Below the pieces are notes generated by a model. That model worked only from the letters and a program-made list of their open reading frames with translations. It had not been told where the DNA came from and did not search any database. DNA of 64,000 nt from Deltaproteobacteria bacterium (lineage in GTDB: Bacteria > Myxococcota > Kuafuiibacteriia > Kuafuiibacteriales > Kuafuiibacteriaceae). Each line of letters starts with the position of its first letter. Position 1 is the first letter of the stretch. Both the position numbers and the translations under genes were made by a program. The stretch is taken from the NCBI GenBank assembly GCA_016703535.1, contig JADJBV010000001.1:6624001-6688000 (forward strand), read 5' to 3'. Positions 26,362 through 34,633 of the stretch are shown piece after piece.

Positions 26362-27735
26362 GTGAGCACAGGGCCGAAGGACGCAGAAGATCGACCCAAG
26401 CGCCAAAGAGGTGAACCCAGCCAGCTGGTCGAGCTGTTCCTGCACGTCGCCGAACGTTTGGGCTACACCACCGATCGGGCCGTCGCCGAGTTGGCCGAGG
26501 TCACCGTGGAAAACGTGGCCAACTGGAAGACCGGCCAGGTCCAAGAGTTCAAGACCGGAAAACTCAAGACCATCAAGGCCAGAATTGGCCGGGAGCTCGA
26601 TCGGCTGAGGGCCGAAACCGGCGCCAGCACCGGCAACTTGGAGCTCGGACTGTGTCCGCTGGAGATCGAACGCGGCGCCAGCCCCGCCGACCTACAACGC
26701 CAGTTCCGAGATCACGTCAGCTACGACTACCTCGGCCACCGCTTCCTCTACTACGAACCAATGGGCGCCTTGGCCTGGGAGAACTTGATCCGGCGCGGCT
26801 ACGATCAAGATCGGTGGGTCAGCGCCGTGGAGGCCTGCACCCAGGCTTGGGTCGACACCCGCCGCAACAACGACGGCAGCTACAAGGGCCCGATCGCCGA
26901 CGCGATTGGCCTGGGGCGCCGCAGCACCCGACACGCCTTGGACGTGATCAGCCTGGGCCCCGGTGAGGGCACCAAAGAGTTGGCCATGTTGAAGGGCCTG
27001 ACCACCGCCCTGCAGTCGGCCGACTCCCGACCGAGCTCACTGGTGTACGCGCCGGTCGACGTTTCGGTCCCGCTGTTGTTGTTGGCCGCCACCTCGGCCC
27101 GAGAGCTCTTGGCGCAAGACCGGCTCTGGCGCCTGAAGGCTTACTGCGCCGACTTCGAAGAGGGCCAACTGCTCTTCGCCGATCGCCTGCCCACCGCCCT
27201 CGATCCCGAAGATCCCGGGGTCCGCTTGATCCTGATGTTGGGCAACACCTTCGGCAACATCCGCGACGAAGAGGGATTTGTCCGGCAAAGGCTCGGCAAA
27301 TTGGCGCGTTCGGGCGACCTGGTGTGGTTCGAGCTCGGCCTGCGCCTCGATCCCTTGGAGAACGATCCGCTCTTTCGCATGACTCAAGCCAGCCGGGACG
27401 AAACCGCGGCCGAGGCCAACCGACGCCTCTTGTTGGAGGGACCCTACCGACGTTGGGAGACCGCCACCGGCCGCCCTCCAAGCGAGATCGAGACCAAAGT
27501 CTGGTTGCGAGAGGACGACGACAGCTGCCGAGTCCCCGGTTCGGTCAACTTCTGCCACGACCTGATCCTGAAGAGTGAACGACGGGTCTGCACCATGCTC
27601 TACAGCCGGCGTTATCGGCTGGAGCCCCTCTCTCGCTGGTTCGAGGGCTTGGGCTACGAAGTCCTACGAATCCAGAAGGTCGAAGACACCCGAGATCGGT
27701 CTCGGGTCGCTCACCTCTTGCTCAGGAAACGCTGA
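26362..27735 (+). CDS. HTH domain fused to EgtD-like (histidine-specific) methyltransferase
   Basis: 457 residues from GTG 26362, chosen for the GGGGGA Shine-Dalgarno six bases before it; ATG 26317 is an alternative. Residues of about 15-75 (LVELFLHVAERLGYTTDRAVAEL ... VENVANWKTGQVQEFK) look like an XRE-type helix-turn-helix with a short basic tail. The rest is a methyltransferase of the EgtD/DUF2260 family: HRFLYYEPMGA, VISLGPGEGTKELAML for SAM, VDVSVPLLLLAA, and LMLGNTFGNIRDEEGF. EgtD trimethylates histidine for ergothioneine. No EgtB-like gene is nearby, so the substrate is open. A DNA-binding domain on such an enzyme is unusual. Confidence 0.72.
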   Translation: MSTGPKDAEDRPKRQRGEPSQLVELFLHVAERLGYTTDRAVAELAEVTVENVANWKTGQVQEFKTGKLKTIKARIGRELDRLRAETGASTGNLELGLCPLEIERGASPADLQRQFRDHVSYDYLGHRFLYYEPMGALAWENLIRRGYDQDRWVSAVEACTQAWVDTRRNNDGSYKGPIADAIGLGRRSTRHALDVISLGPGEGTKELAMLKGLTTALQSADSRPSSLVYAPVDVSVPLLLLAATSARELLAQDRLWRLKAYCADFEEGQLLFADRLPTALDPEDPGVRLILMLGNTFGNIRDEEGFVRQRLGKLARSGDLVWFELGLRLDPLENDPLFRMTQASRDETAAEANRRLLLEGPYRRWETATGRPPSEIETKVWLREDDDSCRVPGSVNFCHDLILKSERRVCTMLYSRRYRLEPLSRWFEGLGYEVLRIQKVEDTRDRSRVAHLLLRKR

Positions 27736-27742
27736 ACACGGC

Positions 27743-28576
27743 TCAAGGCACGCACTCGTCGTCGCCGTCGCAGCTGTAGTTGGGCAAGCAGTCCTGCGCA
27801 TCGTCGCAGTCGTCGCCGCAGCGATCGCCCGCGCAGCGATAGGCGCCGCAGCTCTGTTCGGGCGCGACCACACAGATCCCCTGGGGATCACAACGGCGAG
27901 GGGTCTCGTTGGAGACGAAGGGGGCGTCGGTGCAGGTGGTGCTGCAAGTGTTGGTCGTCCGGTCGAGCTCACAGAGGTTGGAGAGTTCGACGTCGCTGGC
28001 CCGGGCCCCGGCCTCGCAGGGGTGGTCCGCTTGGAGACACTCGACGCTGCAGCTGGCGATCACCACCCCTTGAGGTCGGCCCAGGCAGCTGTCGGCGTTG
28101 GCGGGTCGACACCGGGCCCCGGAGTCACAGCGCCCCCGGACTGTGCCCTGGTAAAGGTGACAGGCGCCCTGATCCAAACCCCAAACCCGAGTGCTGCAGT
28201 CGAACTCAGCGCCGCAGATCGTTCCGCCGGGCGCCCGGGTGCAGGTGCCGTCGGGTTGGCAGACCTGACAATCATTGCAAGTTGGGTTGCAAACCGGTCC
28301 AGCGTCTACCCCCAGGTCGCCGGCGTCGGGCCCACCGTCTGGGCCCAGGTCTTCGGGTTGGGCGTCAACGCCACCATCGAGGCCCACGTCGCCGCCCAGA
28401 TCGTCGGGGCCCAGGTCGGGCCCGAGGGCGTCCATCGCGCTCCCGTCGAAATCCACGGGTCCCAGATCCACGACCCCGAGCTCCAATCCCCCGCCGTCCC
28501 GGTTCACGGCGCTCGGCGAAAAGGTGCAGGCCATCAGCGCTGCGGCCAGGCCCCCGATGATCCCGCTTCGCACCAT
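27743..28576 (-). CDS. Cysteine-rich lipoprotein with Asp/Gly linker
   Basis: 277 residues. The signal MVRSGIIGGLAAALMAC ends at a lipobox with Cys17. Residues 25-95 are a run of DLGPDG/DVGLDGG/DAGP repeats, a flexible acidic linker common on Myxococcota lipoproteins. From residue 95 a cysteine-rich module begins (CNPTCNDCQVCQPDGTCTR, CDPQGICVV, CAGDRCGDDCDDAQDC) like EGF- or notch-type repeats, implying a disulfide-stabilised surface domain. No catalytic motif. Its stop is 7 bases from that of the convergent methyltransferase gene. Confidence 0.7.
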   Translation of the reverse strand: MVRSGIIGGLAAALMACTFSPSAVNRDGGGLELGVVDLGPVDFDGSAMDALGPDLGPDDLGGDVGLDGGVDAQPEDLGPDGGPDAGDLGVDAGPVCNPTCNDCQVCQPDGTCTRAPGGTICGAEFDCSTRVWGLDQGACHLYQGTVRGRCDSGARCRPANADSCLGRPQGVVIASCSVECLQADHPCEAGARASDVELSNLCELDRTTNTCSTTCTDAPFVSNETPRRCDPQGICVVAPEQSCGAYRCAGDRCGDDCDDAQDCLPNYSCDGDDECVP

Positions 28577-28644
28577 TTGCCCCTACGGATGATGGCCGGT
28601 TGCGGGCGACTTCATCAAGTCACGGAATGGAGTAGGCTGAGTGG

Positions 28645-29334
28645 GTGAGACGCCCGGCCCTCGGTGCCATTGTTTTTGCCCTCGCCCTCGCCTTGGCCTT
28701 TTGGTGGCAAGAGCGGCAAAAAACACCGCCAAGCGAGGCGCCGGCACCTCAGGGCGACCTCCGCCCACCCCCTCCGGTCCCCCGGCCGGCCCCAACCGCC
28801 GCAGAAAACGCCGAGGATCTGAACCCCAACCGAGGCGCGGCTCCGGGCTCGAACGCCGTCGAGGCCGCCCGATCCAGCGACGCTGCGGCCGAAGACTCGG
28901 GGCGTGAAGGTCCGGGCGCCTCTGGGGGGCCGATCCCGGCCGGTCAACCGATCGCCGAGTTGCCCAACAACGAACCGGGCCGGGGCCCGAAACACCTTTG
29001 GAAGGCCGACGCTCCCGGGATCAGGGGCGCGGTGCAAGAGAGCTTGCCCGAGCTGAAGGAGTGCTACGAAGAATGGCAAAAGAACGCGCCCGGCCTAAGG
29101 GGCAAGGTGGCGGTCAGCTTTCGGATCCACGCCGCTTTGGATCTGGACGCCGGCAGCGCCCCCGAGGCCCGGGTCGATCGGGTGCGGATCGGTGAGTCGG
29201 AGTTGGACCACGTGTTTATGGAGGGCTGCGTCAGCTCGGTCTTTTCGGAGCTGCGTTTTGCGCCCCCCGAAGGCGGCAAACTAGAGGTCACCTACCCGAT
29301 CCAGTTCGAGTCCACCGAACCACCACCTCCCTGA
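28645..29334 (+). CDS. AgmX/PglI C-terminal-domain protein
   Basis: 229 residues from GTG 28645. Residues 5-20 are one membrane anchor. Residues 25-115 are Pro/Ala/Glu-rich. Residues 118-225 match the AgmX/PglI C-terminal domain, known from adventurous gliding motility proteins of Myxococcus: LPELKECYEEWQKNAPGLRGKVAVSFRIH, with the paired cysteines in ECYE and EGCVSSVF, and a final GGKLEVTYPIQF. The domain is widespread in myxobacteria without a settled function, so motility is only one possibility. A GCAAG-AGAG-CTTGC palindrome is inside it. Its stop is one base from that of the convergent hydrolase. Confidence 0.75.
   Translation: MRRPALGAIVFALALALAFWWQERQKTPPSEAPAPQGDLRPPPPVPRPAPTAAENAEDLNPNRGAAPGSNAVEAARSSDAAAEDSGREGPGASGGPIPAGQPIAELPNNEPGRGPKHLWKADAPGIRGAVQESLPELKECYEEWQKNAPGLRGKVAVSFRIHAALDLDAGSAPEARVDRVRIGESELDHVFMEGCVSSVFSELRFAPPEGGKLEVTYPIQFESTEPPPP
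29034..29047. repeat. GCAAG-N4-CTTGC palindrome, copy 9
   Basis: Spacer AGAG; in the AgmX/PglI-type gene, encoding VQESLPE. Confidence 0.8.
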
Positions 29335-29335
29335 C

Positions 29336-30250
29336 TCAGAGGCGGCGCGTTTCACCGATGGCCGCCACGTAGATCTGTTCGGCCCCCAGCCCGGCCCGGA
29401 GCCGATGTTGCTCCAGAAGTTGCGGCGGTTCGTCCAGCGGCTCGTCGGTCAACTTGAAGGTGCCCCAGTGCATGGCACACAAGAGCCGGGCCTGGAGGGC
29501 CACGAAGGCGTTCACCGCGTCTTCGGGGTTCATGTGTTGTTGGCGCATGAACCACTCGGGATCGTAGGCGCCGATCGGCAACAAGGCGGCATCGATGCCC
29601 GGGAACCGGCGGCCGATCTCCTGGAAGCCCTCGAAGTAAGCGGTGTCGCCGGCAAAATACACCTGGCGGTCGCTGCCCTTCAGCACGAAGCCGCCCCAGA
29701 GGGTCTCGTTGCGATCCAAGGCGCCGCGCTGAGACCAATGTTGGGAGGGCACGAAGTGGACCTCGACCCCGTCAACCTGGGTTGCGCCCCACCACTCGAG
29801 CTCGATCACCTTGCGGAGGCCCCGCTTGCGAAAGAACGGCCCGAGCCCCGCGGGCACCACGTACGTCGCTTGATCGCCGATGCGGCTGATGGTCGGCGCG
29901 TCCAAGTGATCGCGGTGGTTGTGAGAGACCACCACGATGTCCGGCCGCAGCTCCTCCAGGCCGATCCCCGGGCGCACGTTGCGCTTGACCCCGGGCCCCA
30001 GGCTCTCGGACCACACCGGATCGGTGAGGATCGTGCGACCGCCCAAACGAAGCAACCAGGTGGCGTGGCCCACCCAGGTCAACGACGGCGCCTCGCTCTG
30101 GAGGAGCCCTCGATCCGGCTCCACCACGCGCATGGCCGCGCTCCCCGGCGACCTCCGACGTTTGCCGGTCACCTTGTCGAGGGCCGCCCACTTCAGCACG
30201 GTCGACAGGGGGTGCGGCTCGAAAGGCGCCTGAAGGTTGCGGTACCGCAC
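29336..30250 (-). CDS. Metallo-beta-lactamase-fold hydrolase (NAPE-PLD/UlaG-like)
   Basis: A 304-residue zinc hydrolase. LTWVGHATWLLRLGGRTILTDPVWS and VVVSHNHRDHLD (the H-x-H-x-D-H zinc site) identify the fold, and YFAGDTAYFEGFQEIG supplies further ligands, with AMHWGTF at the C-terminal side. The long N terminus (ERHP/KWAALDKVTGKRR-like) and spacing match bacterial N-acyl-phosphatidylethanolamine phospholipase D relatives, so a phospholipid or lactone substrate is likely. No signal peptide. Convergent with the AgmX-like gene and divergent from the ATP-grasp gene. Confidence 0.85.
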   Translation of the reverse strand: MRYRNLQAPFEPHPLSTVLKWAALDKVTGKRRRSPGSAAMRVVEPDRGLLQSEAPSLTWVGHATWLLRLGGRTILTDPVWSESLGPGVKRNVRPGIGLEELRPDIVVVSHNHRDHLDAPTISRIGDQATYVVPAGLGPFFRKRGLRKVIELEWWGATQVDGVEVHFVPSQHWSQRGALDRNETLWGGFVLKGSDRQVYFAGDTAYFEGFQEIGRRFPGIDAALLPIGAYDPEWFMRQQHMNPEDAVNAFVALQARLLCAMHWGTFKLTDEPLDEPPQLLEQHRLRAGLGAEQIYVAAIGETRRL

Positions 30251-30291
30251 GGACCCGAGGGTATGATGCCCGGCCCGAAAGCGGGAGCCCC

Positions 30292-31152
30292 ATGACGACG
30301 CGCCCAGTTGGAATCGCCACTTGTCACCGCCTGCCCGAACCCGACGTCGATCAGGATCGGCTGTTGGCGGCGCTGGCCAAAGCGGGGATCACCGCTACGA
30401 TGGCGGCCTGGGACGATCCGGCGGTGGACTGGCGCGGCTTCGAGTTGGTGGTGATCCGCTCCACTTGGAATTATATTCAATATCTTGAGGCCTTCTTGGC
30501 CTGGGTCGATCGGGCCGGGGCCGCGACCCGCCTCTACAACCCCGCCCCCGTGGTGCGCTGGAACTGTCACAAGTCCTATCTGCGGGACCTGGAGCGGGAA
30601 GGGACTTTGGTGGTGCCGACGGCCTGGCTGGATCGGGGCGCGTCCACTTCGCTCGCGGCGATCATGGACGAGCGCGGTTGGGATCAAGTGGTGATCAAAC
30701 CTCAGGTGGGCGCCGGTTCCTTCAAGACCGAACGCTTCGATCGCTCCCAGTTGGCCAACGGCGAAGCGTTTTTGGCCGCGCTGGTGCAACAACGAGAGGT
30801 GATGGTGCAACCGTACTTGCGATCGGTTGAAGGCTACGGCGAACGTTCCTTGATCTGGATCGACGGCGAGTTGACCCACGCGATCAGGAAGAGCCCCCGG
30901 TTGGGGGACGCGCCCGAACAAGTGTCGGAGGCCATGCCGATCGCCGTCGACGAACGACGATTGGCCGAGGCGTTGATGGCGGGCCGCGGTCGGGAGCTGC
31001 TCTACGGTCGGGTCGACCTGGCCCGGGACGACGACGGCGTTTGCCGGGTCATGGAGCTCGAGCTGGTCGAGCCGTCCTTGTTCCTGCGGCAAGGTCCGAT
31101 CGCACTCGACCGCTTGGTCCAGGGCATCCAAAGGCGATTGGTGGACAGCTGA
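30292..31152 (+). CDS. ATP-grasp enzyme (RimK/glutathione synthetase-like)
   Basis: 286 residues. RPVGIATCHRLPEPDVDQDRLLAAL starts an N-terminal Rossmann-type domain. VVIKPQVGAGSFKTERF near residues 140-157 is the ATP-grasp lysine and glycine-rich loop, and VMELELVEPSLF near the end gives the metal-binding acidic residues. These enzymes join a carboxylate to an amine or thiol using ATP. Short relatives of this kind are annotated as prokaryotic glutathione synthetase ATP-grasp proteins; the true substrate is unknown. ATG start, isolated gene. Confidence 0.78.
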   Translation: MTTRPVGIATCHRLPEPDVDQDRLLAALAKAGITATMAAWDDPAVDWRGFELVVIRSTWNYIQYLEAFLAWVDRAGAATRLYNPAPVVRWNCHKSYLRDLEREGTLVVPTAWLDRGASTSLAAIMDERGWDQVVIKPQVGAGSFKTERFDRSQLANGEAFLAALVQQREVMVQPYLRSVEGYGERSLIWIDGELTHAIRKSPRLGDAPEQVSEAMPIAVDERRLAEALMAGRGRELLYGRVDLARDDDGVCRVMELELVEPSLFLRQGPIALDRLVQGIQRRLVDS

Positions 31153-31292
31153 CTCGATGGGTCATCGGCCGCCCGATTGGGGCCCGAGCAGCCCTCTTCG
31201 GTCCGGTGTCGCATAATGTCATGTACTTAGAGTCATTGACGGGTTGAACCACTGAACATCAGCGCCCCGGAATTGGGTGGGCCATGGCGGCG

Positions 31293-31308
31293 AAGTTTGA
31301 CCAAACTT
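31293..31308. promoter_or_regulatory. Perfect palindrome upstream of catalase-like gene (candidate operator)
   Basis: AAGTTTG-AC-CAAACTT lies 44-59 bases before the ATG at 31352, in an AT-rich patch that stands out in this GC-rich genome. A box like GATACT follows about 20 bases later. The position fits a repressor or activator site for the downstream gene. The 199-base gap from 31153 to 31351 holds nothing else that I can recognise. Confidence 0.4.
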
Positions 31309-31351
31309 TATTTTCGGTCACTCGATACTCTCCCTGTCTGTTGGGGGAGCC

Positions 31352-33025
31352 ATGAACACCATCCCGAAGAACAAAAGCAGCACCAAGGTCGAGCCACGGC
31401 CCCTGGACGATGGGGGCGACGCTGAGCTCCAAGGCGTCAAGGCCGCGCGTGCGACCCACGTCGACGGGTACCAAGCCGTCGAGGCCAAGCCGGTCGATCG
31501 TCGAGATCGAAGCGAAGAGCTCCAGGCGGTGCCGACCGCTTGGGAGCTCCATCAGGTGGCGGCCGGGAGCTTGGATCCGGTGGTGGTGGCCCAAGGCCTG
31601 CGCAAGGGGCTCCTGTCGGCGGATCCAGTGGTGGTGGCCAAGGCGATCGAGTCCCTGCGGATCGCCGAGGCCTTTCAGGCCCAACACCGAAGCCACGCCG
31701 AGTCCTTCGCCGGCACCGGCTACGACGTGCAGCCGTGGCCCGGTTTGGTGGTCGAACTTTCACCCGACGAGGCGAAGAAGGTGCTGAAGCGCGCCAAGGA
31801 GTCGCGCTACGACGGCGGGGCGCCCGCCAGCGACATCTTGGGGATGTTGGTGAAGGAAGGGCTGCTCAAGGCCAGCGACGGCACCAACGTCAGCCTGTTC
31901 GGCGTTGTCCAAGATCTCTATCGGGCCTACTTGCCCGGGAGCCGCGCCGCCCTCTTGCCCCGGGGCGACGTCGCCGACTTCCCAGAGGCGTGGCGCAACA
32001 ACCTGGAGGCGGCGGCGACCATCCGCAAGGCCGTCCATGATGTGGCCGCGTACAACACCAAGGCCGGCAAGGTGAAGATGGGTTGCCCCTTCTCTCAAGG
32101 CAACCACGCCAAGGGATCGTCCTTCGATGGCGCCCGCTTGATCGCCGACGGCAACGCGCCCGAGTGGATTCAAGATCTCTTTGCCCACGCCGGCCTGGGC
32201 CGGGTCCGGATCTCCAGCAGCGCCACCGATCCGAATGAGCCCGACCAAAAGCCCCACCAAACCGGCTTTCGTTTGGTGATCCCGATCGGCGGCCCGCTGG
32301 AAGATCCGAACACGCCGCGGATCGATCTGACCGCCAACACCGGGGCCAAAACTCACGCCGAGTCGGGGCTGGAGCACACCCGCTTCACCGAGCAGTTTTC
32401 GGTGCCCCGCAAAGGCGTGGCCGGACTCCAGCCGGTGCGGATCGCCCAACACCTGACCAGCGCCGAACCCCTGGAGCGGATCTCGGAGATCGCCGTGGCC
32501 CTGGGCGCCACCAAACAGGCGGCCAAAGAGCGCTTCCACGAGCACGATCTCTACGGCCGGCACAGCTTCTTCATCGGCGGCCGCCACGTGCAGGTCCGCT
32601 TCGAGATCGAAGGCCCGACCAACTTCCCCGACATCCGGGGCCACAAAGATCCCAACGCCGATCTCAACGCGATCAAGCAGGGCATCGCCAAAGGGGGCCT
32701 GAAGGTCGCCATGTACCTGACCGAAATCCCCGAAGGCCGTCCCGAGCTGGTCAACGATGAGGACTGGAAGAACGCCAACTGGTACCGGGTCGGGACGGTG
32801 CACGTGCCCGCCCAAGAGGCCAGCCCGACCTCCGAGGCCGCCCAGTGGTTCGATCGTACGCCCCACGTCCCGGTCGGCCCCAACAAACTCTTTTGGGGCG
32901 AAGGCATCGCCGCCGATCGAGCCTTGGTCTACCGAGAGAGCGGCAAGATGCGCACCGAGTGGAAGGCGCAGGATGGCTTGCGCTACGGCCCGCCCAAGCC
33001 CGAGGTCAGCCCGAAGGGGTGGTGA
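31352..33025 (+). CDS. Catalase-related heme protein
   Basis: 557 residues, with an extra 150-residue N-terminal part. The distal histidine signature HAKGSSFDG is at His252 (catalases have HAKG around the distal His). Then RVRISSSATDPNEPD replaces the RFSNA-type strand, RIAQHLTSAEPLERISEI and LYGRHSFFIGGRHVQVRFEIEG follow the catalase-family order, and DRALVYRESGKMR near the end matches the heme-side helix of SrpA/catalase-related enzymes. No signal peptide is visible. It is more likely a small-substrate peroxidase or fatty-acid hydroperoxide enzyme than a true catalase. GGGGGAG precedes the ATG, and a palindrome 44 bases upstream may regulate it. Confidence 0.6.
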   Translation: MNTIPKNKSSTKVEPRPLDDGGDAELQGVKAARATHVDGYQAVEAKPVDRRDRSEELQAVPTAWELHQVAAGSLDPVVVAQGLRKGLLSADPVVVAKAIESLRIAEAFQAQHRSHAESFAGTGYDVQPWPGLVVELSPDEAKKVLKRAKESRYDGGAPASDILGMLVKEGLLKASDGTNVSLFGVVQDLYRAYLPGSRAALLPRGDVADFPEAWRNNLEAAATIRKAVHDVAAYNTKAGKVKMGCPFSQGNHAKGSSFDGARLIADGNAPEWIQDLFAHAGLGRVRISSSATDPNEPDQKPHQTGFRLVIPIGGPLEDPNTPRIDLTANTGAKTHAESGLEHTRFTEQFSVPRKGVAGLQPVRIAQHLTSAEPLERISEIAVALGATKQAAKERFHEHDLYGRHSFFIGGRHVQVRFEIEGPTNFPDIRGHKDPNADLNAIKQGIAKGGLKVAMYLTEIPEGRPELVNDEDWKNANWYRVGTVHVPAQEASPTSEAAQWFDRTPHVPVGPNKLFWGEGIAADRALVYRESGKMRTEWKAQDGLRYGPPKPEVSPKGW

Positions 33026-33096
33026 GCGGCGGCGGGTCCGAGGCACCGGCGCTTGCCCGATGGCGCGGAGCGAGGGGCGAAGTCGACGGTGGAGGG

Positions 33097-33603
33097 ATGA
33101 AGGCCCGGTGGACGGCGTTGGGTGTTTTGGCAGTCACCTTGGCGGCGGCCCGGCTGGCACCCGAACCGGTGGGCGCGTGCAGGCTTGTGACTCACGAGAC
33201 CGACGACCGCGACCAGGGGGTCAACGCCCGCTCGCCGGCACCGCCCGTCCTTCGCTCCGCGAAGTGGGTGCGGCAGTTCGTCGTGGGACAAGGCGGCGGG
33301 TGCGACTGCGAAGAACCGTACCCGTGTGGCGGGGACGACGGGGATCGGGTGATCAGGTTCTTGGAATTGAGCTACGAGGCCGAGTTCCCCCGGATCCGGC
33401 TGGTGCAAGGCGACGAAGCGCCCAAGTACTTCTTGCCCGACAACCGAACGTCGCCCTTCCAAGTGGTGCTCTACCACTACGAGCTGCCCAACAACTCGCT
33501 GCCGATGCGGCTCGCCTTGAGTACCCTGGACGAAGAAGGCAACCGTTCGTTGACCGTGACCACCACCATCACCGACACTGAAGATCGAGGCTTCGACCGA
33601 TAG
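33097..33603 (+). CDS. Secreted small protein of unknown family
   Basis: 168 residues from ATG 33097 (GGAGGG just before). Residues 1-28 are a signal peptide (ALGVLAVTLAAARLAPEPVGA). The mature part has a cysteine-rich spot CDCEEPYPCGG and a beta-strand-rich C-terminal region ending TTTITDTEDRGFDR. I do not recognise the family. The 3' third has been duplicated: a decayed copy lies immediately downstream. Confidence 0.6.
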   Translation: MKARWTALGVLAVTLAAARLAPEPVGACRLVTHETDDRDQGVNARSPAPPVLRSAKWVRQFVVGQGGGCDCEEPYPCGGDDGDRVIRFLELSYEAEFPRIRLVQGDEAPKYFLPDNRTSPFQVVLYHYELPNNSLPMRLALSTLDEEGNRSLTVTTTITDTEDRGFDR

Positions 33604-33638
33604 GCCTCAGACCCGGCCCACGGGTTGGAACTTTTCCC

Positions 33639-33765
33639 CTACGAGCGGTGCACCGACTCGCTGCCGATGCGCCTCGCCTCGAGTGCACTCCACGAGGAGG
33701 GCAACCGTTCGTTGACCGTGATCACCACGATCACTCGCCACCGAAGATCGAGGCTTCGACTCTAG
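33639..33765 (+). pseudogene. Decayed copy of the 3' end of the preceding gene
   Basis: This stretch repeats bases 33477-33603, including the shared blocks CTGCCGATGCG, GGCAACCGTTCGTTGACCGTG and GAAGATCGAGGCTTCGA, at an offset of 162-163 bases. A one-base shift between start and end and several substitutions break the frame, and it ends in its own TAG. It is a tandem duplication that has lost coding ability. The rest of the gap to 33889 shows nothing recognisable. Confidence 0.75.
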
Positions 33766-33889
33766 ACGGCAACTAGACGCGATTCACCGCGGTCGTCGGG
33801 AAGGGGCCGCGGCGAGCACGTACCGCCCACTGGAGATGCGGGCTGTTGTTCTCGATTGATGTAGGAGAACTGGATCACCTGAAGAGATG

Positions 33890-34633
33890 CTACGCTCGAC
33901 GAAGTCGATGGATTAGATAGGTTGTCTGGATGCCCGGGAAGGGGGTGCTGTTGGTTTCGCCCTCCATGGCCTTGAGAATTCTCTTGAGCTTGTCGGATGG
34001 CCATTTCCCTGATCCCAGGAGTCTTTCGAGTCCATTGGTGAGACCTTCGAGCGCCGCCTTCCTCGCGGACCTCAATTCTGCGCGGTTGAGGTTGAGAGTT
34101 GATTGAGGGTCTTCAGGTTTAGTTGCGTCCCCGAGGGCCCTATCGAGCGCCGCGACCTCCAGCTGCGAGAGCTTGGCTGACGCAAGTTGACCAACTTCTA
34201 GGCTCCCATCGAACGAGTGGTGAATGAGCCTCCGGTAGTCGACGCTCACCGGTGTCGGTATCCCGAGTTGACGAGCTCCCTGATGGATATCGCACGTTTC
34301 GGCGGCAGAGCACGACCCGTAAAGATTTGCCCAGTCGACTGCTCTGCTTGGCTCTTGAGACACTGGTACCCAATGCGCAACTCTTGTTCTATGGTCGTTC
34401 TGGATTCTGCGTTCGCAAAATATACATAGCCCCCGCTGTTCCTCGGTGAGTTTTTGCCTCAGGCTGGTCTTGTTGAGTTGCGCATAATGTTGTCTAGCTG
34501 TGGCTGCATGGTGGTGAGGTGCTGATTGCGTCAGCATTTTGTGCAGGTCGATTCTGGCTGCCTGCCATGACCGAGGCTCCTGTCCGTCGGGGGCAACATT
34601 TCTGGGTGCCTCTGCCTTAGTCACCTTCAACAT
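33890..34633 (-). CDS. PtuB-like HNH endonuclease (retron/Septu effector)
   Basis: A 247-residue nuclease of the TIGR02646/PtuB type. The zinc-binding Cys70-x2-Cys73 (LCIFCERRI), His87 (VAHWVP) and Asn103 (DWANLYGSC, with Cys108) form the HNH site. The helical C-terminal half (EVAALDRALGD and RKAALEGLTNGLERLLG) is typical of the family. In Septu and in type I retrons this protein cuts nucleic acid when its ATPase partner is triggered. The ATG at 34633 overlaps the ATPase gene by 17 bases, so the pair is translated together. GC content and codon choice are lower than in the flanks. Confidence 0.88.
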   Translation of the reverse strand: MLKVTKAEAPRNVAPDGQEPRSWQAARIDLHKMLTQSAPHHHAATARQHYAQLNKTSLRQKLTEEQRGLCIFCERRIQNDHRTRVAHWVPVSQEPSRAVDWANLYGSCSAAETCDIHQGARQLGIPTPVSVDYRRLIHHSFDGSLEVGQLASAKLSQLEVAALDRALGDATKPEDPQSTLNLNRAELRSARKAALEGLTNGLERLLGSGKWPSDKLKRILKAMEGETNSTPFPGIQTTYLIHRLRRA

